A stretch of 59,932 bases of DNA from an uncultured Eubacteriales bacterium (GCA_948543815.1 CAOVHW010000003.1:102080-162011), one strand, 5' to 3'; shown: positions 8,414 to 18,224, numbered from the stretch's first letter. The notes: generated by a model from the letters alone, not told the origin. Program-made: numbers and translations.

Positions 8414-8838
8414 TTTTGTTCCATAAAATTATTCTCTTCAATGTTTGGCACTTTATCATCGCTCGATTTATTAATAACATCTTTTGTTTTTTCATATAAG
8501 AAATTTTTTTCAGTAAATTCTTGATTTTGTGATTCTTCTCTTAAATTTTCCAAAACAGAAGTTATCATATCAAGTAAATCTTGTTCATTTGCTATAATAT
8601 TTTCGGTTATAGTAACAGCTTTATCTATATTATCCGTTTCCTTCAAATTCCAATAAAAAGAACAAGTTATTAAATCAACTACATCTTGGATTTTTTGCTT
8701 TGTATTATCAGATATTTTACCAACATTATTTTCTAAAAACATATCTTGTAAAATATTAAAAAAATCTTTTTCATCTTTTATCTCAAAATATTCATTTACT
8801 GCACTAAAAAGAAAATTATATACTTCATTCTTCGCCAT
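8410..8838 (-). CDS. Hypothetical acidic helical protein
   Basis: 142 residues, acidic, predicted almost entirely helical, with no signal peptide or membrane segment and a disordered Glu/Asn-rich C-terminal third. GGGGAGGG lies upstream of the ATG. It has its own sigma-A promoter (8883-8911) and terminator, so it is transcribed alone, like the other lineage-specific genes in this window. Family not recognised and no function proposed. Confidence 0.75.
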   Translation of the reverse strand: MAKNEVYNFLFSAVNEYFEIKDEKDFFNILQDMFLENNVGKISDNTKQKIQDVVDLITCSFYWNLKETDNIDKAVTITENIIANEQDLLDMITSVLENLREESQNQEFTEKNFLYEKTKDVINKSSDDKVPNIEENNFMEQK

Positions 8839-8882
8839 AATAAATCCCTCCCCAAAACACAGATAAATTACATTATAGTAAT

Positions 8883-8911
8883 ATTATATTACATAAAAAT
8901 ATACAAATCAA
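8883..8911 (-). promoter_or_regulatory. Sigma-A promoter for the gene at 8838
   Basis: On the minus strand TTGATT (8911-8906), a 17-bp spacer and TATAAT (8888-8883), about 45 bp upstream of the ATG. Confidence 0.65.
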
Positions 8912-8979
8912 TAAAATATGTTTTCTAATTATTTTTTATAAAATTCTTTGTTTATTTTCAAAAAAAGTAAAGTCTTATT

Positions 8980-9008
8980 TCATATTTTTTTTAAACCTGT
9001 AATATTTT
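8980..9008 (+). promoter_or_regulatory. Possible sigma-E-type promoter for yqfC
   Basis: TCATATT at 8980-8986 matches the mother-cell sigma-E -35 box well; the candidate -10 (AATATTTT at 9001-9008, 14-bp spacer) matches only in part. yqfC and yqfD are sigma-E genes in Bacillus subtilis, which is why I looked. No convincing sigma-A promoter is visible in the 190 bp upstream. Tentative. Confidence 0.3.
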
Positions 9009-9029
9009 AATAAGCAGGGGGAATTTCAT

Positions 9030-9311
9030 ATGAAAAAAGTTTCTAAAAACAATATCAAGCGTAAAATTACGAGCATGTTAGAATTACCGAAAGAAATTGT
9101 TTTTAATCTCCCTTTGATAACTATTATTGGTAGTGAAGAAATTAGTATTGAAAACTATAAAGGAATTATTGAATATAATTTGGAGCGTATTCGTATTAAT
9201 ACTTCATGTGGGATTTTAAAAATTGAAGGTAAAAAACTTGCCCTTAAACAAATTACATCTGAAAATATTTCTGTTTACGGCCTTATTTCAAATTTGGAAT
9301 ACATTTTATAA
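9030..9311 (+). CDS. yqfC: Sporulation protein YqfC
   Basis: 93 residues, the usual length of the YqfC family. The pattern is typical: a basic N-terminus, then LELPKEIVFNLP, a beta-rich middle, and a C-terminal segment with GKKLALKQI and a short hydrophobic end. In Bacillus yqfC is expressed in the mother cell under sigma-E together with yqfD; its biochemical role is unknown. GCAGGGGGA precedes the ATG. Fourteen bases separate it from yqfD. It is the first gene of a nine-gene plus-strand operon. Confidence 0.88.
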   Translation: MKKVSKNNIKRKITSMLELPKEIVFNLPLITIIGSEEISIENYKGIIEYNLERIRINTSCGILKIEGKKLALKQITSENISVYGLISNLEYIL

Positions 9312-9325
9312 TTCGGAGGCTCCAA

Positions 9326-10519
9326 ATGTTACTCGACATATGTAATTTCTTTAAGGGCTACATTTTAATTGAGGTAAAAGGATTCTCAGTTGAACGCTTT
9401 GTTAATCTCGCAACTTATAACAATATTTTTTTGTGGGACTTAAAAAAAAGTAATAACGGTATCGTTTTGAAAGTTTCTATCAAAGGTTTTAAACTCCTTA
9501 AAAAATATGCACGTAAAACTGGCTGCAAAATAAAAATTTTAAATAAAAATGGTTTGCCATTTAAAATTTATCGCTATAAAAAAAGAAAAATATTTGCCGC
9601 CGGTATTATTTTTTTTGTCGTATCACTTTATTTACTTTCATCTTTTATCTGGTTTATCGATATCGAAGGTAATGAACGTATAAACTCTGAAGATTTATTA
9701 AGATTTTGTGAGAAACAAAATTTTAAATTTGGAAGTTTCAAGCCACGTTTAAATTTAAAATTGCTTGAAAAAAATTTGCTAAATAATTTTTCAGATATAT
9801 CATGGATAAATATAAAAATAAATGGAACGCGTGCGATTATCCAATTAAAAGAAACGATACCAAAACAAAAAATTATTGATAAAAGCACGCCGTGCAATAT
9901 AATTGCTAAAAAAGACGGTTTGATTTTAAATGTAACTGCAAGTTCTGGAATGCCTAAAGTTAAACCAAAAGATGTTGTGAAAAAAAATGATATTTTAGTT
10001 AGCGGCGAAGTTATTATTGAAAATAATAATTCGGAAATTAATGAGCCATCAGTTGAATATGTTCATGCTGACGCCGAAGTTAAAGCCAAAACTTATTATC
10101 AAATAAATTTTAAAATACCACGTGAGTACACAATAAAAAAATATACCAGCAAATTTAAAAAAACTTATACATTTGATTTGTTTGGTAAAAAATTTAATCT
10201 TTTCACCGGCATTAAGTTTGCTAATTATGATAAAATATCTGCGGTAAAACAATTTTCTCTTACAAAAAATTATCCGCTACCAATAAAAATTTTTGTCAAT
10301 GAATATCGTGAATTTGTTCCGATTATCAAAAAACGTTCACTTGAACAAATTAAAGATTTAGCTGATAAAATTGTAACCGGTCGAATCATTCGTGAATTCG
10401 ATTTCGATACAGATATTTATGACAAACAATTTACATTTACGAATGAAAAAAATTCGGTGTACGTCAAAACTTTGATAACTACTGTCGAACGCATTGATGA
10501 ACAAGTTAAATTGGAGTAA
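9326..10519 (+). CDS. yqfD: Sporulation protein YqfD
   Basis: 397 residues, the normal length for this family (stage IV sporulation protein, YqfD). One transmembrane segment at about residues 89-111 separates a short N-terminal cytosolic domain from a long extracytoplasmic domain that resembles a POTRA-like start (IEGNERINSEDLL) followed by beta structure. CGGAGG precedes the ATG. The next gene, rnhB, starts at the base after its stop codon, so the two are translationally linked. Its place at the head of a cell-wall precursor operon is unusual; the pair normally sits near phoH and ybeY. Confidence 0.92.
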   Translation: MLLDICNFFKGYILIEVKGFSVERFVNLATYNNIFLWDLKKSNNGIVLKVSIKGFKLLKKYARKTGCKIKILNKNGLPFKIYRYKKRKIFAAGIIFFVVSLYLLSSFIWFIDIEGNERINSEDLLRFCEKQNFKFGSFKPRLNLKLLEKNLLNNFSDISWINIKINGTRAIIQLKETIPKQKIIDKSTPCNIIAKKDGLILNVTASSGMPKVKPKDVVKKNDILVSGEVIIENNNSEINEPSVEYVHADAEVKAKTYYQINFKIPREYTIKKYTSKFKKTYTFDLFGKKFNLFTGIKFANYDKISAVKQFSLTKNYPLPIKIFVNEYREFVPIIKKRSLEQIKDLADKIVTGRIIREFDFDTDIYDKQFTFTNEKNSVYVKTLITTVERIDEQVKLE

Positions 10520-11167
10520 ATGATGAAAAATATTGAAAAAGAAATTTTACGTGTCAAAAAGTTAAATGAATATGAAAATAAAATTTATCAATCAGGTTTT
10601 AAATTTATTGCTGGTGTCGATGAAGTTGGTCGTGGCCCACTCGCCGGTCCAGTTTATGCTTGCGCCGTTATCTTGCCACAAAATTCTTTTATCGAACGCA
10701 TAAATGATTCCAAAAAATTATCTGCAAAAACTCGTGAAATTTTGGATAAACAAATACGTGATATCGCTATCGATTTTTCAATTGGTATCGTTGATGAACA
10801 AACTATCGACAAAATTAATATATATAATGCAACTCGTTTGGCAATGGAAAAAGCTATTGATGGCTTGCAAATAAAACCTGACTATATTTTGACCGACGCC
10901 ATGAAATTAAATATCGATACGCCAAAACTTTCGCTAATAAAAGGCGACACACTCAGTATTTCTATCGCCGCCGCAAGCATTATTGCTAAAGTTGCAAGAG
11001 ATAGTTTTATGATTTTGATGCACGATTCGTTTCCCGTTTATAATTTCAATAATAATAAAGGTTACGGTACAAAGGAACATATTGCGGCGATAAAAGAGTT
11101 TGGAATTTGCCCATTGCATCGAAAAAGTTTCCTCAAAAAAATTTTACCGGGAGAGTGTTTAGTTTGA
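10520..11167 (+). CDS. rnhB: Ribonuclease HII
   Basis: 215 residues. The signature GVDEVGRGPLAGPV carries the catalytic Asp34-Glu35; the later acidic residues are in TDAMKL and AKVARD. The enzyme cuts RNA in RNA-DNA hybrids, including single ribonucleotides in DNA. ATG at 10520 directly follows the yqfD stop codon, with GGAG at the end of yqfD; an alternative ATG is at 10523. Its stop codon overlaps the TTG start of murE (TTGA). Confidence 0.96.
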   Translation: MMKNIEKEILRVKKLNEYENKIYQSGFKFIAGVDEVGRGPLAGPVYACAVILPQNSFIERINDSKKLSAKTREILDKQIRDIAIDFSIGIVDEQTIDKINIYNATRLAMEKAIDGLQIKPDYILTDAMKLNIDTPKLSLIKGDTLSISIAAASIIAKVARDSFMILMHDSFPVYNFNNNKGYGTKEHIAAIKEFGICPLHRKSFLKKILPGECLV

Positions 11168-12615
11168 TTCTTTCGCAAATTTTACACAATATTGACCATG
11201 AAATTTTACAAGGTTCAGATTGCGAAATTAAAAATTTGACAATTGATTCACGACAAGTTGTTAGTGGATCAATGTTTTTTTGCATACGCGGATTAAATGT
11301 TGACGGCCACAATTTTATAGACGATGTAGCTAAAAGTGGCGCCGTTTGTATTATGATTGACCGTAATGATTTAAAAAATTTTCCGCCATTTGTGACTGTC
11401 GTAAAAGTAAAAGATGTACGTACCGCGCTTGCATTTTGCAGCAGTAATTTTTTTGATAATCCAGCAGAGAAAATGAATTTAATCGGCGTTACCGGAACGA
11501 ATGGCAAAACTTCTACAACTTATTTTATCGAAACAATTTTACGTGCATTTAATCACAACGTTGGAATTATCGGAACAATTGACTCAAAAGTAAATGGCGA
11601 ACATGTTAATATTTTTTATGCTACCACGACAACGCCAGATGCAATTGAATTACAAAAAATTTTGGCTTATATGAATGAAAAAGAAGTTGACGATGTTGTA
11701 ATGGAAGTCTCGTCACATTCGCTTGCATTGCATAAAGTTGATTCATTGAAATTCAAAATTGCGATTTTCACAAATTTGTCACAAGATCATTTGGATTTTC
11801 ATAAAAATATGCAAGATTATCTTTACGCGAAATCTTTGTTGTTTAAAAGATGTGAGATTGGAGTTATAAATGCCGACGACGACGCGTCAAATTATATTCA
11901 GCAAAATTCACAATGTAAATTTATTTCGTATGGAATTGAAAATTTGAATTCGGATATTCGTGCCGAAAATATAATTTGCCAAAATGATTCTGTAAGTTTT
12001 GATATAAACATAAATGGACAAAAAGAAAATTTTTATGTGCCGATACCCGGAAAGTTTACAGTTTATAATGCGCTTTGTACAATTTGCTGTGCAAAATGTT
12101 TGCAAATTCCCGTTGAAATTATAAAAAATGCGTTACGAAAAATGAAAAATGTTCCTGGGAGAATGCAGCGTGTTCCGTCAAAAAAATTTAATGTCATAGT
12201 TGATTATGCACATTCCCCTGACAGTCTTGAAAATGTTTTAAAATCCGTTCGACAATTTACACGCGGTCGATTGATATTAGTTTTTGGATGTGGTGGCGAC
12301 CGCGACAAATTAAAACGACCAATAATGGGCGAAATTGCATCGCGCTTAGCAGATTTTTGTATAATAACTTCTGACAATCCACGAACAGAATCGCCGTCAC
12401 AAATAATTTCTGAAATTGAAAAAGGAATGACAAATTCTTCTTACGAAAAAATTGAAGACAGATTTTTGGCGATAAAGAAAGCTATCGAAATTGCCAACAG
12501 TGACGACATAATTTTAATTGCGGGAAAAGGTCACGAAAATTATCAAATTTTTGCTGATCGCACAATTCATTTTGATGATGTCGAAGTCGCTAGTGAAATT
12601 TTAAACGGGAGATAG
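11164..12615 (+). CDS. murE: UDP-MurNAc-tripeptide ligase MurE (meso-DAP type)
   Basis: 483 residues from the TTG at 11164. I chose this start because GGGAGAG lies eight bases upstream and an upstream in-frame ATG at 11107 lies inside rnhB without a ribosome binding site. MurE adds the third stem-peptide residue to UDP-MurNAc-Ala-Glu in the cytosol. The ATP-binding loop is GVTGTNGKTSTT; the C-terminal domain has DNPRTESP, and the DNPR motif is the mark of meso-diaminopimelate ligases as opposed to lysine ligases. It overlaps rnhB by four bases and precedes murF by five. Confidence 0.96.
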   Translation: MILSQILHNIDHEILQGSDCEIKNLTIDSRQVVSGSMFFCIRGLNVDGHNFIDDVAKSGAVCIMIDRNDLKNFPPFVTVVKVKDVRTALAFCSSNFFDNPAEKMNLIGVTGTNGKTSTTYFIETILRAFNHNVGIIGTIDSKVNGEHVNIFYATTTTPDAIELQKILAYMNEKEVDDVVMEVSSHSLALHKVDSLKFKIAIFTNLSQDHLDFHKNMQDYLYAKSLLFKRCEIGVINADDDASNYIQQNSQCKFISYGIENLNSDIRAENIICQNDSVSFDININGQKENFYVPIPGKFTVYNALCTICCAKCLQIPVEIIKNALRKMKNVPGRMQRVPSKKFNVIVDYAHSPDSLENVLKSVRQFTRGRLILVFGCGGDRDKLKRPIMGEIASRLADFCIITSDNPRTESPSQIISEIEKGMTNSSYEKIEDRFLAIKKAIEIANSDDIILIAGKGHENYQIFADRTIHFDDVEVASEILNGR

Positions 12616-12620
12616 TTACA

Positions 12621-13943
12621 ATGAAAAAAATTTCTGTCAAAGATATTGTTTCGGCTGTAAATGGAATTTTTTACGGCGATAAAAATATTCTCGAAAATTA
12701 TGTTTGCCATGTAAACACTGATTCGCGCAAAATTGTCCACGATTCATTATTCATTCCACTTGCCGGTGAAAAATTTGATGCTCACGATTTTATCGAGCAA
12801 GCATTTAAAAACGGAGCAATTTGTACACTTTCAGAAAAAATTTTAGATACGCAAAAAAATTTTATCAAAGTTGATTCTACATATCAGGCGCTTCTTGATT
12901 TGGCTGAGTATTACCGAAATTTGTTAAATGTAAAAATTGTTGCTGTTACTGGAAGTTGTGGCAAAACAACTACAAAAGATATTATTGCATCGGTACTTTC
13001 GCAAAAGTATAATGTTGCAAAAAGTCGTGGAAATTTTAATAATCATGTTGGGTTGCCATTAACAATTTTTGAAATGGATTCCGATACGCAAATAGCGGTT
13101 TTAGAAATGGGAACAAATCATTTTGGTGAAATAAATGTTTTAAGTAAAGTTGCACGGCCGGACGTATGTGTTATTACAAACATTGGTTTGGCACACATTG
13201 AAAATTTTGTGAGCCAAGAAGGAATTTTAAAAGCCAAAAGCGAAATTTTTAATTATGCAAATGATAATTTTTTAGCTGTGTTAAATGGTGATGACGAATA
13301 TTTGAGGAAGTTGGATCTTAAAAATAAAATTTATTGTGGACTTGATGACTCAAATAATATTTTTGCGTACGATATAAAAGGTCAAACTTTTTCCGTTAAT
13401 ATTTTGCCGCGTCAAATAAATTTGAATTATCCCGGCGAATTCATGATAAAAAATTCTCTTATCGCTATAGCTATCGGTAAATATTTTGATGTGCCTGATG
13501 AAAAAATAATTTTTGGTGTAGAAAATTTTCAATTGTCAAATATGCGCATGGAATTTTTACACGCAAAAAATAATTTGACAATAATAAATGACGTTTATAA
13601 TGCAAGTCCAACTTCTATGAAATCTGCAATTGATGTTTTGGATTCTATTAACGCTGAAAATAAAATTTGTATTTTAGGCGATATGTTTGAGCTTGGCGAA
13701 AATTCACCGAAATTTCATTTTGATATCGGAAATTATTTGTCCACTAAAAAAATTAATTTGGTCATTTGTATAGGAGATTTGGCCAAAAATATTTTTGATG
13801 GCATAAATTCAATCGAAAAAAAGTATTATAAAACCAAAGAAGAATTTTTTTACGCTAAAAATAATTTTGCGAACGCAACTATTCTTATAAAAGCGTCGCG
13901 TGGTATGCATTTTGAGGAAATCGTCAATAAACTAATGAGGTGA
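12621..13943 (+). CDS. murF: UDP-MurNAc-tripeptide:D-Ala-D-Ala ligase MurF
   Basis: 440 residues. The ATP-binding loop GSCGKTTTKD, the central-domain MGTNHFGEI and the C-terminal NDVYNASP identify MurF, which attaches D-Ala-D-Ala to the tripeptide precursor. GGGAG precedes the ATG, six bases after the murE stop codon. It lies between murE and mraY as in many Bacillota, in a continuous operon. Confidence 0.96.
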   Translation: MKKISVKDIVSAVNGIFYGDKNILENYVCHVNTDSRKIVHDSLFIPLAGEKFDAHDFIEQAFKNGAICTLSEKILDTQKNFIKVDSTYQALLDLAEYYRNLLNVKIVAVTGSCGKTTTKDIIASVLSQKYNVAKSRGNFNNHVGLPLTIFEMDSDTQIAVLEMGTNHFGEINVLSKVARPDVCVITNIGLAHIENFVSQEGILKAKSEIFNYANDNFLAVLNGDDEYLRKLDLKNKIYCGLDDSNNIFAYDIKGQTFSVNILPRQINLNYPGEFMIKNSLIAIAIGKYFDVPDEKIIFGVENFQLSNMRMEFLHAKNNLTIINDVYNASPTSMKSAIDVLDSINAENKICILGDMFELGENSPKFHFDIGNYLSTKKINLVICIGDLAKNIFDGINSIEKKYYKTKEEFFYAKNNFANATILIKASRGMHFEEIVNKLMR

Positions 13944-13949
13944 TTTTTT

Positions 13950-14918
13950 TTGGAAAAGCTTGTTTATTCCGTAGTTATTTCGTTTGTAATTAATACGTTG
14001 ATTTGCCCGTTCATGATAAGATATTTACAAATTTTAAAATTTGGTCAAAATATTCGTACTGATGGTCCTAAGTCGCATCTAAAAAAAGCTAACACACCAA
14101 CAATGGGCGGAATAATTTTTTTGATAAGTATGACTATAACATCGCTATTTTTTTTGCACGGTAATCCAGAATGTATTTTGGTTTTACTCACAACAATTGG
14201 TTTTGGATTAATTGGTTTCGCAGATGATTTCATCAAAATTTTAAAAAAGCGTTCACTTGGATTACGTGCTTATCAAAAAATTATTTTGCAGATTTTGATG
14301 GTTGCTTTTTTTTTGTTTTATTTACATAAATTTTTGCCAAACACAGATTATTCAATGATTTACATTCCGTTTGTTCACGACAAACTTAAGCTTGGAATTT
14401 TTTTTGTACCTTTTATTTTTTTAGTTTTAATCGGAACCGTAAACAGTATAAATTTAACTGATGGACTTGATGGTTTAGCGGCAGGCGTTACGGTTTTAGT
14501 CGCAATCTTTTTCATGTATGTTGCTTTGAAATTTAATAATTCATTATGTTTTATCGCTGGAACTGTCGTTGGAAGTTTGTTGAGCTTTTTATTGTTCAAT
14601 TTATATCCCGCAAAAGTTTTTATGGGTGATGCTGGCGCTTTTGCATTGGGCGGATTTATTGCATCAATCGCAATTATTTTGCGTATGCCACTTTTCTTAA
14701 TTATTGTCGGTATTATATACGTTGTCGAATCGTTATCCGTAATACTGCAAGTCTCTTATTTCAAAATTTCGCATGGCAAACGAATCTTTAAAATGGCGCC
14801 GCTACATCACCATTTCGAATTATGCGGTTGGTCAGAAACAAAAGTTGTTGCTGTTTTCTATTTCGTTACTGCTATTATGTGTTTGATTGGTTTGTCAGCT
14901 TTTAAATTTATTTCATAA
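13950..14918 (+). CDS. mraY: Phospho-MurNAc-pentapeptide transferase MraY
   Basis: 322 residues, about ten transmembrane segments. It transfers phospho-MurNAc-pentapeptide to undecaprenyl phosphate, giving lipid I at the inner face of the membrane. Diagnostic motifs: TPTMGG, GFADDFIK, NLTDGLDGLAAG, FMGDAGAFALGG and MAPLHHHFE. The start is TTG at 13950, spaced from GAGG in the last codons of murF. It is followed after 15 bases by murD. Confidence 0.96.
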   Translation: MEKLVYSVVISFVINTLICPFMIRYLQILKFGQNIRTDGPKSHLKKANTPTMGGIIFLISMTITSLFFLHGNPECILVLLTTIGFGLIGFADDFIKILKKRSLGLRAYQKIILQILMVAFFLFYLHKFLPNTDYSMIYIPFVHDKLKLGIFFVPFIFLVLIGTVNSINLTDGLDGLAAGVTVLVAIFFMYVALKFNNSLCFIAGTVVGSLLSFLLFNLYPAKVFMGDAGAFALGGFIASIAIILRMPLFLIIVGIIYVVESLSVILQVSYFKISHGKRIFKMAPLHHHFELCGWSETKVVAVFYFVTAIMCLIGLSAFKFIS

Positions 14919-14933
14919 TAGGAGTGAGTTAAT

Positions 14934-16271
14934 TTGGAATTTAAAAATAAAAAAGTTTTAGTTTGTGGTTTGGGGAAAAGCGGTATCGCATCCGTTGACC
15001 TTTTAAATAAATTAGGAGCGTTTGTAACTGCTACGGACAATCGTACACGTGACAAGCTTACTTTACCAAATTGGTCGAATGTAAAAATTTGTGCTGGAAA
15101 AAATCCTGACGATGTTGTTTTTGAAAACGATTTTATTGTTTTGAGTCCGGGGATTCCTACCGATTTACCATTTTTGAATTTGGCACGAGAAAATAATATT
15201 CCAATTTATTCAGAAATTGAACTTGCTTATAGAGTTTGTAAATGTCCAATCATTGCGATTACGGGAACGAATGGCAAAACAACTACAACATCTTTGACAG
15301 GTGCGATTATAAAAAATTATCGTGAAAATTCTGTTGTCGCAGGGAACATTGGTATTGCACTCACAGAAAAAGTTTTGCAAGCCGACAAGGATTCATTCGT
15401 GGTTGCTGAGATAAGCAGTTTTCAACTCGAAACAATTGATAAATTTAAACCGAAAGTTGCCGCAATTTTAAATTTCACACCTGACCATTTGGATCGTCAT
15501 AAAACATTTGAAAATTATTGTGATGCGAAAGCAAAAATTTTTCAAAATCAAGATGAAAATGATTTTACAATTTTAAATTTTGACGATAAAATTTGTCGGC
15601 AAATGGCTAAAAAAACTAAAGCAAATGTTATTTTTTTCAGCACGAAAGAAAAATTGCAATCCGGCGTATATTTGGAGAACGACAAAATAAAAATACAAAT
15701 TGATACAATAAATGAAATTTTGATGCGTACGGATGAAATAAATTTGCTCGGTGAACACAATATTTGCAATGTTCTTGCTGCAGTTGCAATGTGTGTGTGC
15801 GTCGGCGTTCCGCTCGATATAATTTACAATACGATTAAAAATTTCAAGGCAATTGAACATCGTTTAGAATTTGTTCGCGAAATCAACGGCGTAAAATTTT
15901 ATAATGATTCCAAAGCTACAAATGTTGATTCCGCCATAAAAGCTTTGGATTCTATAAAAACTCCAATTGCTTTAATTGGCGGTGGATATGACAAAAACAT
16001 CGATTTTTACGATTGGATTAAAAAATTCCAAAACGTTCGCTATTTAGTTTTAATCGGTCAAGTTAAAAATAAAATTGCTAAACAATGTGATGAACTTGGA
16101 TTTAAAAATTATATTTTGCTTGAAAATTTTGATGAAGCCATTAAAAAATCTTTTGAGGTTGCTAAAAGCGGTGATTCAGTTCTACTTTCACCTGCTTGCG
16201 CAAGTTGGGATATGTTTAAAAATTTTGAAGAGCGCGGCGATTTATTCAAACAAATTGTAAAATCTTTATGA
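14934..16271 (+). CDS. murD: UDP-MurNAc-Ala:D-Glu ligase MurD
   Basis: 445 residues from a TTG start preceded by AGGAGTGAG. N-terminal Rossmann-like domain with CGLGKSG, ATP loop ITGTNGKTTTT, central NFTPDHLDRH and C-terminal FYNDSKATN motifs. The enzyme adds D-glutamate to UDP-MurNAc-L-Ala. It is placed between mraY and the SEDS gene as in the classical division and cell-wall cluster. Confidence 0.96.
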   Translation: MEFKNKKVLVCGLGKSGIASVDLLNKLGAFVTATDNRTRDKLTLPNWSNVKICAGKNPDDVVFENDFIVLSPGIPTDLPFLNLARENNIPIYSEIELAYRVCKCPIIAITGTNGKTTTTSLTGAIIKNYRENSVVAGNIGIALTEKVLQADKDSFVVAEISSFQLETIDKFKPKVAAILNFTPDHLDRHKTFENYCDAKAKIFQNQDENDFTILNFDDKICRQMAKKTKANVIFFSTKEKLQSGVYLENDKIKIQIDTINEILMRTDEINLLGEHNICNVLAAVAMCVCVGVPLDIIYNTIKNFKAIEHRLEFVREINGVKFYNDSKATNVDSAIKALDSIKTPIALIGGGYDKNIDFYDWIKKFQNVRYLVLIGQVKNKIAKQCDELGFKNYILLENFDEAIKKSFEVAKSGDSVLLSPACASWDMFKNFEERGDLFKQIVKSL

Positions 16272-16284
16272 TAAGAGGTGCAGG

Positions 16285-17433
16285 ATGTCTGCTCATACTC
16301 TTCGGCGTTCAAATTTGAACCAAAATGATAAAATTTATGTTGGAAATTTTGATTACACAGTTTTTTTTACGGTAATTTTATTAGTTTTGTTTGGAATTAT
16401 TATGATTTTTAGTGCGAGCAGTTATGTTGCTTCAACGCGCAGCGAATATAATTACGATATGTTTTTGTTTTTGAAAAAACAAACTTTTGCTGTATTGCTC
16501 GGATTTTTCGCTATGTTTTTTATGATGAATTTTAATTACCGCCATTTGCAAAAATTAGCGCTGCCACTCTACCTTTTAGCTAATGGATTATTAATTTTCG
16601 TTTTTTTATTCGGTGTTGTGAAAAAAGGTGCGAAACGTTGGATTAATTTGCCACTTGTCGGCTCGTTTCAACCTTCTGAATTGGCAAAGGTCGCCATAAT
16701 TTTATTCATATCGTACATAATTGCGAACAACAAAAATATTTTAAAGACCATGTTTGGTCATGTTTTTTGTGCATTTTTTGTCGGCATTACTGTAATTTTA
16801 ATTGCAGTCGGAAACTTGAGTACCGCAATCATTGTTACACTTATCGGCTGTGGAATAATTTTTATCGCCAGTCCATACACTGCTATTTTTATTACGCTAG
16901 GTTTGTGCGGCGCTGGCGCATTAGTTTCGTATATAGCTTTTTTCGCTAAAGATTTTCGTGGAGCAAGATTTGCAGCGTGGCTTGATCCATTTAGTGACCC
17001 AACTAATACCGGCTATCAAATTATTCAGTCACTTTATGCAGTTGCATCAGGTGGAATGTTTGGTTTGGGACTTGGTCAAAGCCGTCAAAAACTTGGTTTT
17101 ATTCCTGAAGCGCACAACGATATTATTTTTTCAATTATTTGTGAAGAGCTAGGATTTTTTGGCGCAACAATAATTTTAATTTTGTTTGCAATTTTAATTT
17201 GGCGCGGGATAAGAATTGCGGTCAATGCGACAGATTTATTTGGCACACTGGTCGCCGCAGGAATTGTTATTATGATTGCGAGTCAAGTTATTATAAACAT
17301 TGCCGTTGTTACAAATTCGATACCGAACACGGGAGTTCCACTTCCATTTATAAGTTATGGAGGAACTTCAGTAGCAATTGTAATGATGCTCATGGGAATT
17401 TTGCTTAATATTTCTAAGTACTCAAAGGAGTGA
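16285..17433 (+). CDS. ftsW: SEDS-family glycosyltransferase FtsW/SpoVE
   Basis: 382 residues with about ten transmembrane segments. The family marks are visible: RWINLP with FQPSELAK, the GYQIIQSLYAVASGG region, GFIPEAHNDIIF and the C-terminal GVPLPFISYGGTS. SEDS proteins polymerise glycan strands from lipid II together with a class B penicillin-binding protein. The position right after murD indicates FtsW or its sporulation paralogue SpoVE rather than RodA; sequence alone does not separate the two. GAGGTG precedes the ATG. murG, which usually follows, is absent and thyA follows instead. Confidence 0.92.
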   Translation: MSAHTLRRSNLNQNDKIYVGNFDYTVFFTVILLVLFGIIMIFSASSYVASTRSEYNYDMFLFLKKQTFAVLLGFFAMFFMMNFNYRHLQKLALPLYLLANGLLIFVFLFGVVKKGAKRWINLPLVGSFQPSELAKVAIILFISYIIANNKNILKTMFGHVFCAFFVGITVILIAVGNLSTAIIVTLIGCGIIFIASPYTAIFITLGLCGAGALVSYIAFFAKDFRGARFAAWLDPFSDPTNTGYQIIQSLYAVASGGMFGLGLGQSRQKLGFIPEAHNDIIFSIICEELGFFGATIILILFAILIWRGIRIAVNATDLFGTLVAAGIVIMIASQVIINIAVVTNSIPNTGVPLPFISYGGTSVAIVMMLMGILLNISKYSKE

Positions 17434-17438
17434 ATGAG

Positions 17439-18224
17439 TTGGGACAATACGACAAAATTTATTTGGATATCGCGCGAAAAATTTTGCAGGATGGTTATTA
17501 CGATGATAACCGCTGCGGTATAAAAACTTATAAGTTGCCGCATCAAATTATGCAATTTAATTTGCAAGATGAATTCCCAATTTTGACCACAAAATTTGTC
17601 GCATTTAAAACTGCCGTAAAGGAATTACTTTGGATTTTTCAACAGCAGTCAAACGATATTAACAAACTTCATGAACTAAATGTACATATTTGGGATGAAT
17701 GGGCGCTCGAAGATAATACAATCGGAACATCTTATGGCTGGATTGTAAAAAAATTTAATCAAATCGATAAATTAATTGATAATCTGAAAAATAATCCACA
17801 AAATCGTCGCATGATAATTAATCTTTGGCAAAATCAATATCTTGATACGGGTGCACTTTATCCATGTTGTTTTATGACGATGTGGGACGTTACCGCCGGT
17901 AAATTAAATTGTATGCTTGTTCAACGCAGTGGTGATTGGGGATTAGGAGTTCCGTTTAATACAACGCAATATGCAGTTTTGGCACATATTCTTGCGCAAG
18001 TTACGAATTTGGAGCCAGGATTATTGACACACGTTATAAATAATGCGCACATTTATGAAAATCATGTTGAGGCGATAAATTTGCAGCTTACACGCGAAGA
18101 TTATACGGCGCCAAAATTAATTTTGAATCCGGACGTAAAAAATTTTTACGATTTCAAAATAGATGATATAAATTTGGCGAATTATAAATATCATCCCAAA
18201 ATAAAAATGCCGGTTGCAGTCTAA
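17439..18224 (+). CDS. thyA: Thymidylate synthase ThyA
   Basis: 261 residues from TTG at 17439, eight bases after AAAGGAG; an in-frame GTG at 17430 overlaps that site and is unlikely. It makes dTMP from dUMP using methylene-tetrahydrofolate. Visible motifs: DEFPILTTKFVAFKTAVKEL, RRMIINLW, the nucleophile Cys in LYPCCFMTMWD, the phosphate/dUMP-binding QRSGDWGLGVPFN with conserved Asp and Asn, and HIYENH. It resembles the ThyA subgroup of Bacillus and phage more than that of E. coli (for example KELLWIFQQQSNDI). It is the last gene of the yqfC operon, before a terminator. Confidence 0.95.
   Translation: MGQYDKIYLDIARKILQDGYYDDNRCGIKTYKLPHQIMQFNLQDEFPILTTKFVAFKTAVKELLWIFQQQSNDINKLHELNVHIWDEWALEDNTIGTSYGWIVKKFNQIDKLIDNLKNNPQNRRMIINLWQNQYLDTGALYPCCFMTMWDVTAGKLNCMLVQRSGDWGLGVPFNTTQYAVLAHILAQVTNLEPGLLTHVINNAHIYENHVEAINLQLTREDYTAPKLILNPDVKNFYDFKIDDINLANYKYHPKIKMPVAV

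Noticed and set aside
11107..11163. ATG start for murE upstream of the chosen TTG
   Set aside because: It lies within rnhB and has no ribosome binding site; the added residues are not MurE-like.
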